Assembly (NCBI GenBank): GCA_023432805.1
Contig: JAEYUG010000033.1
Span: 1 to 64,000 of the forward strand
Reading direction: 5' to 3'
Source of the DNA: Bacteroidota bacterium
Lineage (GTDB): Bacteria > Bacteroidota > Ignavibacteria > SZUA-365
Length of the DNA: 64,000 bases
Both the position numbers and the translations under genes were made by a program. How positions within the stretch are numbered: position 1 is the stretch's first letter; every line of letters starts with the position of its first letter. A model generated the notes under the pieces. It saw only the letters and a list, made by a program, of their open reading frames with translations, was not told the DNA's origin and did not search any database. Of the stretch, positions 37,164 to 45,593 are shown one piece after another.

Positions 37164-39215
37164 TTACATCGCGCGCGGAGGCGCGGGATCGTTCGGATTG
37201 CCGGCATTGCTGGTCGGAACCTTCACGAGATACCAGCCGATGAAAAGGAAGATCAGCAGGCTGGGGAGGAACGACAGCATGGAACCGTCTTGCGGGAAGA
37301 TCGAAGGGACGTTCCACTCCATGACGGCCATGAAGGCGAAGAGCAGACCGATGAGTGCCTCGCCGGCGATGAGTCCCGCAGCGAGCAGCACACCGTTGTT
37401 CTCGACGCGGGCGGCCTGCGCCTCGTTGTACTGACGGCGCTTGACGACCTTGTCGGCGATACCGCGAATCACACCGCCGATGAAGATTGCGAACGAGGTT
37501 TCGAGCGGCAGGTACATGCCCACGCACACGAGCATGGGACTCTTGACTCGGACGAGGATGAACCCGATCGCCATGAGAATGCCGACGATGATCAGCGGCC
37601 AGGCCATGTCGCCGCCGACAATGCCCTTCGAGAGAATCGCCATGAGGCTTGCCTGGGGAGCCGGATATTGCTGACCGCCGAGACCGGTCCCGCCTGCATT
37701 GATGTCGCCTTGGTGGAGAATCCACAGCGGGAAGAACATCACGCCTGCCGAGATGATGACGCCAAGGAAATCTCCGACCTGCATCTTCCACGGCGTACCG
37801 CCGAGAATGTGCCCGACCTTGAGATCCTGCAGCATTTCACCGGCCACGGCCGCGGCGACGCAGATGACTGCGGCCACGCCGAGCACGGCCGCCACACCCG
37901 ACATGCCCTTGACACCGAGCGCCACCATGAGGATGGCAGCGATGATGAGCGTCGAAATGGTCAGGCCGGAAATGGGGTTGTTGCTCGAGCCGATGAGACC
38001 GACCAGGTAGCCCGACACCGCGGCGAAGAAGAAGCCCGCGATGATCATCACCACGGTCGCGGTCAACGATGCGGTGAGGTTGCCACCGGGATGCTCGGGC
38101 GATACGGTGAAGTACATGTAGATCACGAAGGTCGCGATCGAGGCGAGCACGAGACCGATGAACACCCACTTGAAGGGAAGGTCCTTCTCCGTGCGGTCTT
38201 CGGCAACGCCGCCCGAGGCTGCCTTGCTGATGTCACGCACCGCGCGGCCGATGCCGGTCGCGAGGCTCTTGCGCATCTTGTAGAGCGTGAAGGCCGCGCT
38301 CATGAGCATGCCACCGATGGCGATGGGACGCACGATGTCCTTCCAGACCTGTACGGCCATGCCGATCATGTTCGGTTCCTTGCCGGCGTTCTCGGGAATC
38401 GCGAAGAACGCGTCGAGGAGCTCGGGACCCAGAAAATACAGGAGCAGGGGCACGAAGAGTCCCCACGCCAGCAGACCACCCGTGAAGTTCAGCGCGGCAA
38501 GCTCGGGTCCGATGATGTAGCCGACGCCCATGTACGCGGGCGAGACGCCCGGCGTCGAGATGAGCGCACCGCCGCCGGCCTGCACCGTTCCGTGCGAACC
38601 GAGGCCCAGCGACTTCTTCGCAAACTCGATGAACACTTCGCCCTTCGATGCGAAGAGCTTGAACTCCTTGAAAAACTGGACGGCGGCGCCGATGATCATT
38701 GCGACGAAGAGGAACTTCGCGCCGCTCTGGCCGCCCTGCCCTGCCTTGTGGATTTCCGAGGCAGCGACTGATTCCGGGAAGGGAAGCTCGCGATCCTCGA
38801 CCATGACGCGGCGCAGGATCGTGACGAAGAGGATACCGATGAAACCGCCGACGAGCATGATTGCCGTGGCTTCCAGATAATGACTGAGTGTGAGGAACTC
38901 GCCCTCCCACACGCCCGAAATCATGAACGCGGGAATGGTGAAGATGGCGCCGGCCGCGATCGACTCACCGATGGAACCGACGGTACGGGTGATGTTCTCT
39001 TCGAGAATCGTGCCCTTCATGAGCTTGAGCAGCGCCATGCCGATCACTGCCGCCGGATAGGTGGCTGCAATCGTCATGCCCGCCTTCAGGCCGAGGTAGG
39101 CGTTCGCCGCTCCGAGGATCACCGAGAGAACCAGACCGATGATCAGGGCACGAAGGGTGAACTCCTTCATGTCCATGGTGACCGGAACGTATGGAACGTG
39201 TTTGTGCTCTGCCAT
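37164..39215 (-). CDS. OPT-family oligopeptide/metal-chelate transporter
   Basis: A 683-residue polytopic protein with about 14-16 helices and the OPT hallmarks: LGAANAYLGLKAGMTIAATYPAAVIGM near the N-terminus and SGYLVGLIGSSNNPISGLTIST in the middle. OPT proteins import small peptides or metal chelates by proton coupling. I chose ATG 39215, preceded by CAGGAGACCTGC (AGGAG site); upstream codons are not protein-like. Upstream lies a 130-bp promoter region with A-rich segments. There is no dedicated metallophore or peptidase gene next to it. Confidence 0.93.
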   Translation of the reverse strand: MAEHKHVPYVPVTMDMKEFTLRALIIGLVLSVILGAANAYLGLKAGMTIAATYPAAVIGMALLKLMKGTILEENITRTVGSIGESIAAGAIFTIPAFMISGVWEGEFLTLSHYLEATAIMLVGGFIGILFVTILRRVMVEDRELPFPESVAASEIHKAGQGGQSGAKFLFVAMIIGAAVQFFKEFKLFASKGEVFIEFAKKSLGLGSHGTVQAGGGALISTPGVSPAYMGVGYIIGPELAALNFTGGLLAWGLFVPLLLYFLGPELLDAFFAIPENAGKEPNMIGMAVQVWKDIVRPIAIGGMLMSAAFTLYKMRKSLATGIGRAVRDISKAASGGVAEDRTEKDLPFKWVFIGLVLASIATFVIYMYFTVSPEHPGGNLTASLTATVVMIIAGFFFAAVSGYLVGLIGSSNNPISGLTISTLIIAAILMVALGVKGMSGVAAVLGVAAVICVAAAVAGEMLQDLKVGHILGGTPWKMQVGDFLGVIISAGVMFFPLWILHQGDINAGGTGLGGQQYPAPQASLMAILSKGIVGGDMAWPLIIVGILMAIGFILVRVKSPMLVCVGMYLPLETSFAIFIGGVIRGIADKVVKRRQYNEAQAARVENNGVLLAAGLIAGEALIGLLFAFMAVMEWNVPSIFPQDGSMLSFLPSLLIFLFIGWYLVKVPTSNAGNPNDPAPPRAM

Positions 39216-39347
39216 GCAGGTCTCCTGATGGTATGAACGATGGATGGATGTACGGGTGTTGGTGGCGTATTCCCTCACGGGGAGGGAATCGCAAAAAATA
39301 GAACGACAGGTCCGAAAATACAACTCGGAATCGGGATGCCGCAGGTC

Positions 39348-40043
39348 CTAGACCATCGCCCCGACGAATCCGTTGAGTGCCGCGAGCGTGCGCTCGACCG
39401 CGGTCCGCACGCGCGGTGCATTCGCGTCCGTGACGAGCGTGGCGAGGATGTCGCGCCCAACCTGTCGATGCACAAGATCCGCCTCCATGTGCACGGTGAA
39501 GAACTTGAGCGCGTCGCCGTCGGTCACACCATAATGCGTGCGCAACGCATTGAGCTCGCACTGCGCGACCTCGGGAATCTGCGCCTCATAGGCGTAGAGC
39601 GATGCGAGACCCTCTGCCACGCTTCCCTCCCGCGCGATCGCCAGCATGCCGTCGACCAGCGTCACCGTCTCGGCGCAGAGCGCGGCGCCGATCACGTCTT
39701 CGCGCGCAAGCCCGAGCGCGTCGGTGAAACGCAGCCAGAGCTCGGGATGATGCTCCTCCCCACGCTCCTCCTCGACGAGATTCTCGAGCAGTTCCTGGCG
39801 GATGGCGATGTCTTCACAATTGGCGTGGATAGCGCTGATGTAACGGGGGAAGACGTCCACATGCCGGTAGTACTCGCGGGCGTACCGCATCAGCGACGGG
39901 CGGGGAAGCCTCCCTGCCGCCAGCTCGATGTAGAAGGGCTGCGCGAGCAGATGCCGCGCGGCGATCATGGCGTCGATGGTTGCGACATGCGCCGACAGCG
40001 CGTGTCCTTCATGGAGTCGTGTCCCGGTTTCCATCGCGCTCAC
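39348..40043 (-). CDS. CADD/PqqC-like di-metal oxygenase, candidate p-aminobenzoate synthase
   Basis: A 231-residue helical protein of the TenA/PqqC/CADD class. By recalled numbering of chlamydial CADD, all six metal ligands line up at a constant offset of 11 residues: Glu92, His99, Glu153, His185, Asp189 and His192. The self-sacrificed Tyr27 corresponds to Tyr38 (PFYIEL). Flanking blocks also match: YYRHVDVFPRYISAIH and LASLYAYEAQIPE. The reported amine donor Lys152 aligns to Glu163, so the chemistry may differ. CADD makes p-aminobenzoate for folate. It overlaps the thioredoxin-fold gene by 4 nt as the last gene of a five-gene redox operon. Confidence 0.8.
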   Translation of the reverse strand: MSAMETGTRLHEGHALSAHVATIDAMIAARHLLAQPFYIELAAGRLPRPSLMRYAREYYRHVDVFPRYISAIHANCEDIAIRQELLENLVEEERGEEHHPELWLRFTDALGLAREDVIGAALCAETVTLVDGMLAIAREGSVAEGLASLYAYEAQIPEVAQCELNALRTHYGVTDGDALKFFTVHMEADLVHRQVGRDILATLVTDANAPRVRTAVERTLAALNGFVGAMV

Positions 40044-40783
40044 TTCTTCTTCGCACGTGGTGCCTTCGCACCCGGCGTCGCAGGTTCGGCAGACGGCTTC
40101 CCTACCGGAGCGGGCGGCGTGCCCCCCGCATCGGACGGCGCGCCGAGGTCCGCAGGAATCCGATCCGCATCCCCACCTCCCGAGGTGGATCCATCGGGAT
40201 TCGTGTGCTCGACTGGCCGTCCCTCATCGGGATGGTGCTCTCCCTGCGCATCCTGTGGCGGTGTCTGATCGGGCGGGGCCGGCGCGGGAAGGGTCGAGGG
40301 ATCGAGGATGCCGAGCAGATCGGCCTCGAGCGAGCGGGCGGGAGATTCGACGATGCGGCCGAGTTCGGTGTCGCCGCGCAGCACGATGATGGTCGGAACG
40401 AGGGTGATGCCCCAGCGGTGCTCTTCGCCTTCGGGACTCCGCTTACTGCGGTCCACGCCATACAACGTCAGCAGGGAGGGATCAACGCGTAGAAGTTGAA
40501 GGAGGCGGAGCAGGCGGGGAACTTCACGCCGGCTGTCGGAACACCAGGTGCCCAGCACGCACACCATGCGCACACCCTCGAGTTTCGGGGGAAGCTGTGC
40601 GGCAACGGCCATGTTCGGCATCCATGTCATGAACTCCTCCCCGAACCAGCCGGGAAGATCGAGCAGCTGCTCGAGGGTGAGGGGACCGGTCAGCGCACGC
40701 TCGGACCCACCCTGCGCGATGGCTCGCGAGCCGGACAGAGCAAGCGCGACAACGCACGCAACGAAAGCGAATGATCGTATCAT
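40040..40783 (-). CDS. Thioredoxin-fold protein with single active-site Cys and low-complexity tail
   Basis: A 247-residue protein with signal peptide (ACVVALALSGSRAIAQ) and a thioredoxin fold. The active-site region reads GTWCSDSRREVP, with Cys81 but no second Cys of a CxxC motif; Cys75 lies six residues before. VTLVPTIIVL is the cis-Pro loop. The last 75 residues are rich in Pro, Ala, Gly and Asp and end in a basic KAPRAKKK. WCxDS proteins are common in Bacteroidota and are not classical disulphide reductases. It is 14 nt after nadK and overlaps the CADD-like gene by 4 nt. Confidence 0.82.
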   Translation of the reverse strand: MIRSFAFVACVVALALSGSRAIAQGGSERALTGPLTLEQLLDLPGWFGEEFMTWMPNMAVAAQLPPKLEGVRMVCVLGTWCSDSRREVPRLLRLLQLLRVDPSLLTLYGVDRSKRSPEGEEHRWGITLVPTIIVLRGDTELGRIVESPARSLEADLLGILDPSTLPAPAPPDQTPPQDAQGEHHPDEGRPVEHTNPDGSTSGGGDADRIPADLGAPSDAGGTPPAPVGKPSAEPATPGAKAPRAKKK

Positions 40784-40797
40784 GGAACAGTGGCGGT

Positions 40798-41703
40798 TCA
40801 GTTGGAAGAGTTCTTGACCAGCCGGGCATCATGGGCCCAGCTGAGCTTTGTGCGCAGCATCTCGAAGTAGTCGGAGCCGACATCCTTGATCAGCCGCACG
40901 TCGCGCGCGCCGCGCTGTACGTGCAGGCTGACCACGTGCCGGGGCTGCGGCAGCACCTCGCCGTCAGTCATCACCATCACATCCCCCTCCTGCGCCGTCA
41001 CGCGCAGTTCGACGATGCTGTCGCCGGGGATGATGATGGGCCGCGCGGTGAGCGTGTGCGCGGAGATGGGACTGATGATGATCACGTTCGAGGAGGGGAC
41101 GACAATGGGTCCGCCGGTCGCCAGTGAATACGCCGTGCTTCCGGTCGGTGTCGCGAGAATCACCCCATCGGCCATGAGCGTGGCGAGGAAGTATCCATTC
41201 ACCCACATGTCGATGGTCACGACGCGCGCGATGCCGCCCTTGCCGATGACGATGTCGTTGAGTGCGGTCAGAGCCGCCTCCCCTCCCTCGATCGTGCCCG
41301 CGAGCGTCATGCGGTCCTCGATCCGGTAGCGTCCGGCAAGCAGATGCTCGAGCGCGGCGAGCACGTCGCCCGTGCGGATGTCGGCAAGGAACCCGAGCTT
41401 ACCGAGGTTGACGCCGAGTATCGGCGTGCCGTGCGGGAGGGTTGTGCGAATGGCATTGAGGATGGTTCCGTCGCCACCGAAGGTGACGATCACGTCGCTT
41501 CCACGTGCGATGGTGTCGCGGTCAGCCACACGCCATGCGTCGCAGGCGGCTTCCGGGGGAAGCTGCCGGGCGACGTCGTCTTCGAGCAGCACCGTGGCGC
41601 CCTTCGCGCAGAGGAAGGCGAGCACCGTGCGCACGCATTCCACCATCCCCACCTTCTGGGTGTTGCCGTAGAGTCCGATGCGCGTGAGGGGTGCGGGACT
41701 CAT
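40798..41703 (-). CDS. nadK: NAD kinase
   Basis: Phosphorylates NAD to NADP, supplying NADPH. The 301-residue protein has the GGDGT motif at 76-80 (VIVTFGGDGTILN), LGVNLGKLGFLADI, the NE-like segment ALNDIVIGKGG and DGVILATPTGSTAYSLATGGP. The length is normal. I chose the ATG at 41703, which overlaps the NifU-like gene's stop (ATGA); codons further upstream belong to that gene. It sits in the middle of the mrp-to-CADD operon, so NADPH supply may be tied to redox use there. Confidence 0.94.
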   Translation of the reverse strand: MSPAPLTRIGLYGNTQKVGMVECVRTVLAFLCAKGATVLLEDDVARQLPPEAACDAWRVADRDTIARGSDVIVTFGGDGTILNAIRTTLPHGTPILGVNLGKLGFLADIRTGDVLAALEHLLAGRYRIEDRMTLAGTIEGGEAALTALNDIVIGKGGIARVVTIDMWVNGYFLATLMADGVILATPTGSTAYSLATGGPIVVPSSNVIIISPISAHTLTARPIIIPGDSIVELRVTAQEGDVMVMTDGEVLPQPRHVVSLHVQRGARDVRLIKDVGSDYFEMLRTKLSWAHDARLVKNSSN

Positions 41704-41945
41704 GCCGACACCATCTCGACACGGCGCAGACCGGGCACAGCGAGGAGGATGGCGCGCTCGACGCCTGCACGCAGGGTCATGATCGCAAGCGAGCATGTCG
41801 CGCAGGCGCCGAGGAAGCGGACTTCGACGATGCCGTCGGCGCTGACGGACACGAATTCGATGTCGCCGCCGTCGATCTGCAGGTGCGGGCGGACCTGGTC
41901 GAGGACCCCCCGGATGCGTCGTTCGTGCTGGACGAGATCGATCAT
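41700..41945 (-). CDS. NifU C-terminal domain protein (Fe-S cluster scaffold/carrier)
   Basis: An 81-residue NifU-like domain with the cluster-binding CATC (Cys48 and Cys51) in FLGACATCSLAIMTL and the opening VLDQVRPHLQIDGGDIE. Such free domains hold or hand over [4Fe-4S] clusters. It lies 15 nt after mrp and overlaps nadK by 4 nt. The pairing with an Mrp ATPase strongly supports Fe-S assembly. Confidence 0.92.
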   Translation of the reverse strand: MIDLVQHERRIRGVLDQVRPHLQIDGGDIEFVSVSADGIVEVRFLGACATCSLAIMTLRAGVERAILLAVPGLRRVEMVSA

Positions 41946-41960
41946 GTGCGTGGGGCCGGA

Positions 41961-43067
41961 TTACAGCGAGATGTCGATACGCGGTGCGCCGCTGGATGTG
42001 AGCAAGTTCTGGCTGATGCGTCCCGCGAGCGTGAGCGCAGTATCGTGAACGCTGCGTGCGACGGCGCCTTCGGGTTCGAGCACGACGATGGGCACACCCT
42101 TGTCGCCGCCCTCGCGGATGCGGCGCTCGATGGGGATTTCCCCGAGGAAGGGCACGCCGAGTTCACCGGCTGCCTCGCGGCCGCCACCGTAGCTGAAGAT
42201 TTCGTCGCGATGGCCGCAGTTCGAACAGATGTGGAAGCTCATGTTCTCGATGATGCCGAGAATGGGAACGTTGACCTTCTCGAACATGCGCACGCCCTTA
42301 CGGGCGTCGGCCAGGGAGATATCCTGCGGCGTGGTGACGATCACGCTGCCGGTCAGGGGCAGCATCTGCGAGAGTGTGAGCTGGATGTCGCCGGTGCCCG
42401 GAGGCATGTCGAAGAGCAGGTAGTCGAGTTCACCCCAGTCGACGTCGGTGAGGAACTGCTTGAGGGCACCGCTGGCCATGGGTCCCCGCCACACCACCGC
42501 CGTATCGGGGTCGATGAGGAAGCCGATGGACATGACCTTCACACCGTGGTTCTCGCAGGGAAGCAGGCGGGTCTTCCCGCCCTCGACATAGGCCGAGGGC
42601 TGCTCGGTGATGCCGAACATCATCGGGATACTGGGACCGTAGATGTCAGCATCGACGAGTCCCACCCGCGCTCCGTTCTGCGCGAGGGCGACGGCGAGGT
42701 TGACGGCGACGGTGCTCTTGCCCACGCCGCCCTTGCCGCTCGAGACGGCGATCGTGTTCCGGACGCCGGGCAGCAGCTGTGCGAGCTGGGCGCTCTGCTG
42801 CGAGGGGATGTCGTCGGTGTTGGTGATGCGGATGCTGCCGACCGCGGGCAGGTGCCTGCGCAGTGCAGTCTCGATCTCGGCGGTGAACGACGAGGCGATC
42901 GCACGCGAGGGCACGGGCATGGCGAGCGTGAGGCTCACGTCGCTGCCTGTGATGGTGATGTCACGCAGCATGTTCGCCGTGACGGGGTCGATGGACATGT
43001 AGGGAGCCTGCACGACGCGGAGCGCGGTGCGGACATCATTGTCATTGAATGCGGCTGTATTGGACAT
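41961..43067 (-). CDS. mrp: Mrp/ApbC-type iron-sulphur cluster carrier ATPase
   Basis: A 368-residue P-loop ATPase. It has an N-terminal DUF59/MIP18-like domain (1-95), the deviant Walker A GKGGVGKST (111-119), VDADIYGPSIP, DMPPGTGD and the C-terminal cluster-binding pair CSNCG in MSFHICSNCGHRDEIF. It transfers Fe-S clusters to target proteins. I chose the ATG at 43067, which has AGGATACAC directly upstream; the longer start at 43082 adds nothing conserved. It heads the operon and is divergent from the SDR gene. Confidence 0.95.
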   Translation of the reverse strand: MSNTAAFNDNDVRTALRVVQAPYMSIDPVTANMLRDITITGSDVSLTLAMPVPSRAIASSFTAEIETALRRHLPAVGSIRITNTDDIPSQQSAQLAQLLPGVRNTIAVSSGKGGVGKSTVAVNLAVALAQNGARVGLVDADIYGPSIPMMFGITEQPSAYVEGGKTRLLPCENHGVKVMSIGFLIDPDTAVVWRGPMASGALKQFLTDVDWGELDYLLFDMPPGTGDIQLTLSQMLPLTGSVIVTTPQDISLADARKGVRMFEKVNVPILGIIENMSFHICSNCGHRDEIFSYGGGREAAGELGVPFLGEIPIERRIREGGDKGVPIVVLEPEGAVARSVHDTALTLAGRISQNLLTSSGAPRIDISL

Positions 43068-43161
43068 GTGTATCCTGTGCAATCGTGGAGGTGCTGTGTA
43101 TCATTGAAAATTACTGCACCCCCCCATCCCGTACAACCCACCCCGGGAGGCCGGCTGCCCG

Positions 43162-43264
43162 CTGGGCGGACGGACGCCCTCGTCCGTCATGGGAGGACGG
43201 ACGCCCTCGTCCGTCATGGGAGGACGGACGCCCCGCTGGGAGGACGGACGCCCTCGTCCGTCAT
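43162..43264 (+). repeat. Intergenic hairpin repeat, cluster E (four tandem units, one truncated)
   Basis: Units at about 43165-43190, 43191-43217, 43218-43234 (truncated after GGACGCCCC) and 43235-43264. The intact ones carry GACGGACG-CCCT-CGTCCGTC and end CAT. They fill most of the gap between divergent mrp and the SDR gene. Confidence 0.85.
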
Positions 43265-43269
43265 TTGTG

Positions 43270-43277
43270 TATATTTG
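43270..43277 (+). promoter_or_regulatory. Candidate -7 promoter box for the SDR operon
   Basis: TATATTTG matches the Bacteroidota -7 element TAnnTTTG and lies 21 nt before the ATG at 43299. A -33 TTTG is not clearly visible upstream. Confidence 0.4.
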
Positions 43278-43298
43278 ACGATGCATGGTTCGGCCTTG

Positions 43299-44084
43299 AT
43301 GAATTCGCGAATTCTCATTACCGGCGCGTCGGCGGGCATCGGCCGCGCCACGGCGCTCGCGTGTGCCGCAGCAGGTGCGCAGCCCGTTCTGGTGGCCCGC
43401 TCCGCTGATGCCCTCGATGCACTCGTCGCCGACATCACGCAACTGCACGGCATCACCGCCGTGGCCCTCCCCTGCGACGTGCGCGACGTCGGGCGATTGC
43501 AGTCGCTGCTGCAGGAGGAGGACGACAGGGCCCCGATCGACCACATCGTCGCCAACGCCGGGGTGGGGATGTACGGTCCCTTTGCCACTGCGCAGTGGGC
43601 GCAGATCGACGACGTGCTGCGCACGAACATCGATGGTGCGCTCGCGCCCGTGCATGCCCTGCTCGCCCGGATGCTCTCGCGCAGGCGCGGTTCGATCGTC
43701 TTCGTCTCTTCGGTACTCGGCAAGCGCGCACTCGCGTGGAATGCAGTGTACTCGGCCAGCAAGCATGCGCTGCACGGACTGGCCGACGCGCTGCGTCTCG
43801 AGGTTTCCACGCACGGCATCCATGTCGGCGTGGTGTGTCCCGGACGCACGCGAACGCAGTTCCAGACGCGCATGCACACGAGCGCCGCCCCGTCGCGCCG
43901 TCGTGCCGTTCCGGAGGCTTCCCCCGGGGAGGTGGCGGCGGCAATCGTCGGCTGCATCACGCGCCGCCGGCGTGAAGTGGTGGTTCCCTATTCCTCACTT
44001 GCCTATACGCTCGTCGGTGTGCATGTTCCCCGGCTGGCGGATATTCTTCTTTCACGAGCCGTTCCCCGACCTCATGGCCATTAA
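43299..44084 (+). CDS. Short-chain dehydrogenase/reductase
   Basis: A 261-residue Rossmann-fold oxidoreductase. It has the TGxxxGIG cofactor motif (ILITGASAGIGRATAL), NAG in IVANAGVGMYG, catalytic Ser in SIVFVSSVLGK and YxxxK in YSASKHALHGLADAL, then CPGRTRT. The substrate is unknown; the classical type fits lipid or sugar ketones. I chose ATG 43299 because it puts the fold at residue 1 and follows the proposed promoter. An ATG at 43281 is possible but lies next to the -7 box. The HAD gene begins 11 nt before its stop. Confidence 0.87.
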   Translation: MNSRILITGASAGIGRATALACAAAGAQPVLVARSADALDALVADITQLHGITAVALPCDVRDVGRLQSLLQEEDDRAPIDHIVANAGVGMYGPFATAQWAQIDDVLRTNIDGALAPVHALLARMLSRRRGSIVFVSSVLGKRALAWNAVYSASKHALHGLADALRLEVSTHGIHVGVVCPGRTRTQFQTRMHTSAAPSRRRAVPEASPGEVAAAIVGCITRRRREVVVPYSSLAYTLVGVHVPRLADILLSRAVPRPHGH

Positions 44085-44781
44085 TACACGCGCATTTCTG
44101 CGTCTGGTGCTTTTCGACATCGACGGCACGCTCATCAGTACCAACGGGATTGCCCGGGCGACCTTCGCCGACGCGGCGGCCGAGGTGTTCGCAACAGAGA
44201 CCGTCGCGCGCACGCATCCCTTCGCGGGCAAGACCGATCCCCAGATCTTCAACGAAGTCACCGCTGCGAGCGGGATTCCCCACGACGTGGCCGAGCGCGA
44301 GCGCGAGCGGCTGTTCGCGCGCTTCTTCGAACTGCTCGAGCAGCGCATCGGAGCCGATGATGTGAAGGTGCACGCGGGCGTGCGGCAGCTGCTCGATGCG
44401 CTCTCGGAGATCCAGTCGGTGACGGTGGGTCTGCTGACGGGCAACATGCTGCGCGGAGCGAGGATCAAGCTGGGTCCCGTCGGACTCAATGACTACTTCG
44501 GCTTCGGGGCCTTCGGCAGTGATGCGACCTTCCGCTACGAACTGCCCGCGATCGCGCTCGAGCGCGCCTATACGCGCACCGGGTACGTGTTCAAGGACAA
44601 GGAGATCGTGATCATCGGCGACACGCCGCACGATGTCGAGTGCGGACGCCACCTGAACGTGCGCAGCATCGCCGTTGCGACCGGTGGTGCCTCGCGGGAA
44701 GAGCTCGCCGCCCACGCGCCGGACTTCCTCTTCGACGATCTCTCCGATACCGACCATGTGATCGAGGCGATCACGCAATGA
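44074..44781 (+). CDS. HAD-family hydrolase, phosphoglycolate phosphatase-like
   Basis: A 235-residue haloacid dehalogenase-type phosphatase. Motif I FDIDGTL holds Asp15 and Asp17, motif II is VGLLTGN, and motif IV is IVIIGDTPHDVECGR. The cap region (20-90, helical) resembles the phosphoglycolate phosphatase / Gph group. The substrate cannot be set. It overlaps the SDR gene by 11 nt and the acyltransferase by 4 nt, so it may work on a phosphorylated intermediate of lipid synthesis in the same operon. Confidence 0.87.
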   Translation: MAINTRAFLRLVLFDIDGTLISTNGIARATFADAAAEVFATETVARTHPFAGKTDPQIFNEVTAASGIPHDVAERERERLFARFFELLEQRIGADDVKVHAGVRQLLDALSEIQSVTVGLLTGNMLRGARIKLGPVGLNDYFGFGAFGSDATFRYELPAIALERAYTRTGYVFKDKEIVIIGDTPHDVECGRHLNVRSIAVATGGASREELAAHAPDFLFDDLSDTDHVIEAITQ

Positions 44782-45593
44782 TTCCGCAGCCTGTTCCGCC
44801 GCTGGCTTCGCGCGACACGTACATGACGGATCCCGCCCGTCGGGTGGGTGCGGCAGCGCGCGTTGTTCCGTCGCTGGTGTTCTACCAGCGCATGGCACGG
44901 GATGTCTTCTGGTCCGCCCATCGTGCAAGGCGCGGCACCTATGGCGACCACGAGTGGGAAGACAGCAGCTGGGCGATTCTCGACGCGCTCGAGCGGGTGG
45001 GCGTGCGGTTCCAGCTGGAAGGGCTGCGGCACCTCACGGCCTTCGAGGGTCCCGCCGTCTTCGCAGGCAATCACATGAGCACGCTCGAAACCTTCGTGCT
45101 TCCGATCCTGATCTCGCCGGTCAAGCCTGTCACCTTCGTCATCAAGCAGAGCCTGATCGACTATCCCGTCTTCAAGCACGTGATGCGGTCGCGCGATCCG
45201 ATCGTGGTCTCGCGCGACAACCCGCGGGCGGATCTGGTCACCGTGCTCGAAGAGGGGAAGAAACGACTGCTGGCCGGCCGGTCGGTCATCCTCTTTCCCC
45301 AGACGACGCGCAGCGCAGTGTTCGATCCCGAACAGTTCAACACGCTGGGAGTCAAGCTGGCACGCAGCGCAGGTGTGCCGGTCGTTCCGTTCGCGCTTGA
45401 AACGCGCGCATGGGGCAACGGCAGATGGCTGAAGGAATACGGACCGATTCGTCCGGATCTGCCGGTGCACATCAGCTTCGATGCACCGATCACGATCGAG
45501 GGGAACGGTCGCGCGGCGCATGAGCGGATGCTGCAGTTCATCGAAGGAGCACTGCGGGCATGGGGCGTGACCGTGCAGTCGTCGGCACCCTGA
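44778..45593 (+). CDS. PlsC-type 1-acyl-glycerol-phosphate acyltransferase
   Basis: A 271-residue lipid acyltransferase. The HX4D/E active site reads GNHMSTLETF, the substrate-binding block is ILFPQTTRSAVF (FPEGTRS in most homologues), and VPFALETRAWGNG follows. It uses acyl-ACP or acyl-CoA to acylate lysophosphatidate or similar lipids. The N-terminal 60 residues are longer than usual and positively charged. Its start overlaps the HAD gene (ATGA), and it overlaps the next gene by 34 nt. Confidence 0.87.
   Translation: MIPQPVPPLASRDTYMTDPARRVGAAARVVPSLVFYQRMARDVFWSAHRARRGTYGDHEWEDSSWAILDALERVGVRFQLEGLRHLTAFEGPAVFAGNHMSTLETFVLPILISPVKPVTFVIKQSLIDYPVFKHVMRSRDPIVVSRDNPRADLVTVLEEGKKRLLAGRSVILFPQTTRSAVFDPEQFNTLGVKLARSAGVPVVPFALETRAWGNGRWLKEYGPIRPDLPVHISFDAPITIEGNGRAAHERMLQFIEGALRAWGVTVQSSAP

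Noticed and set aside
37119..38771. 550-codon open frame opposite the OPT gene
   Set aside because: Antisense to a certain OPT transporter; product is His/Asp-rich shadow sequence.
43162..43264. Repeat cluster read as a CRISPR array
   Set aside because: Units are adjacent with no spacers, each is a short hairpin, and no cas genes lie nearby.
43101..43877. 258-codon frame opposite the SDR gene including the hairpin repeats
   Set aside because: It translates palindromic repeats and antisense SDR sequence; no family match or ribosome site.
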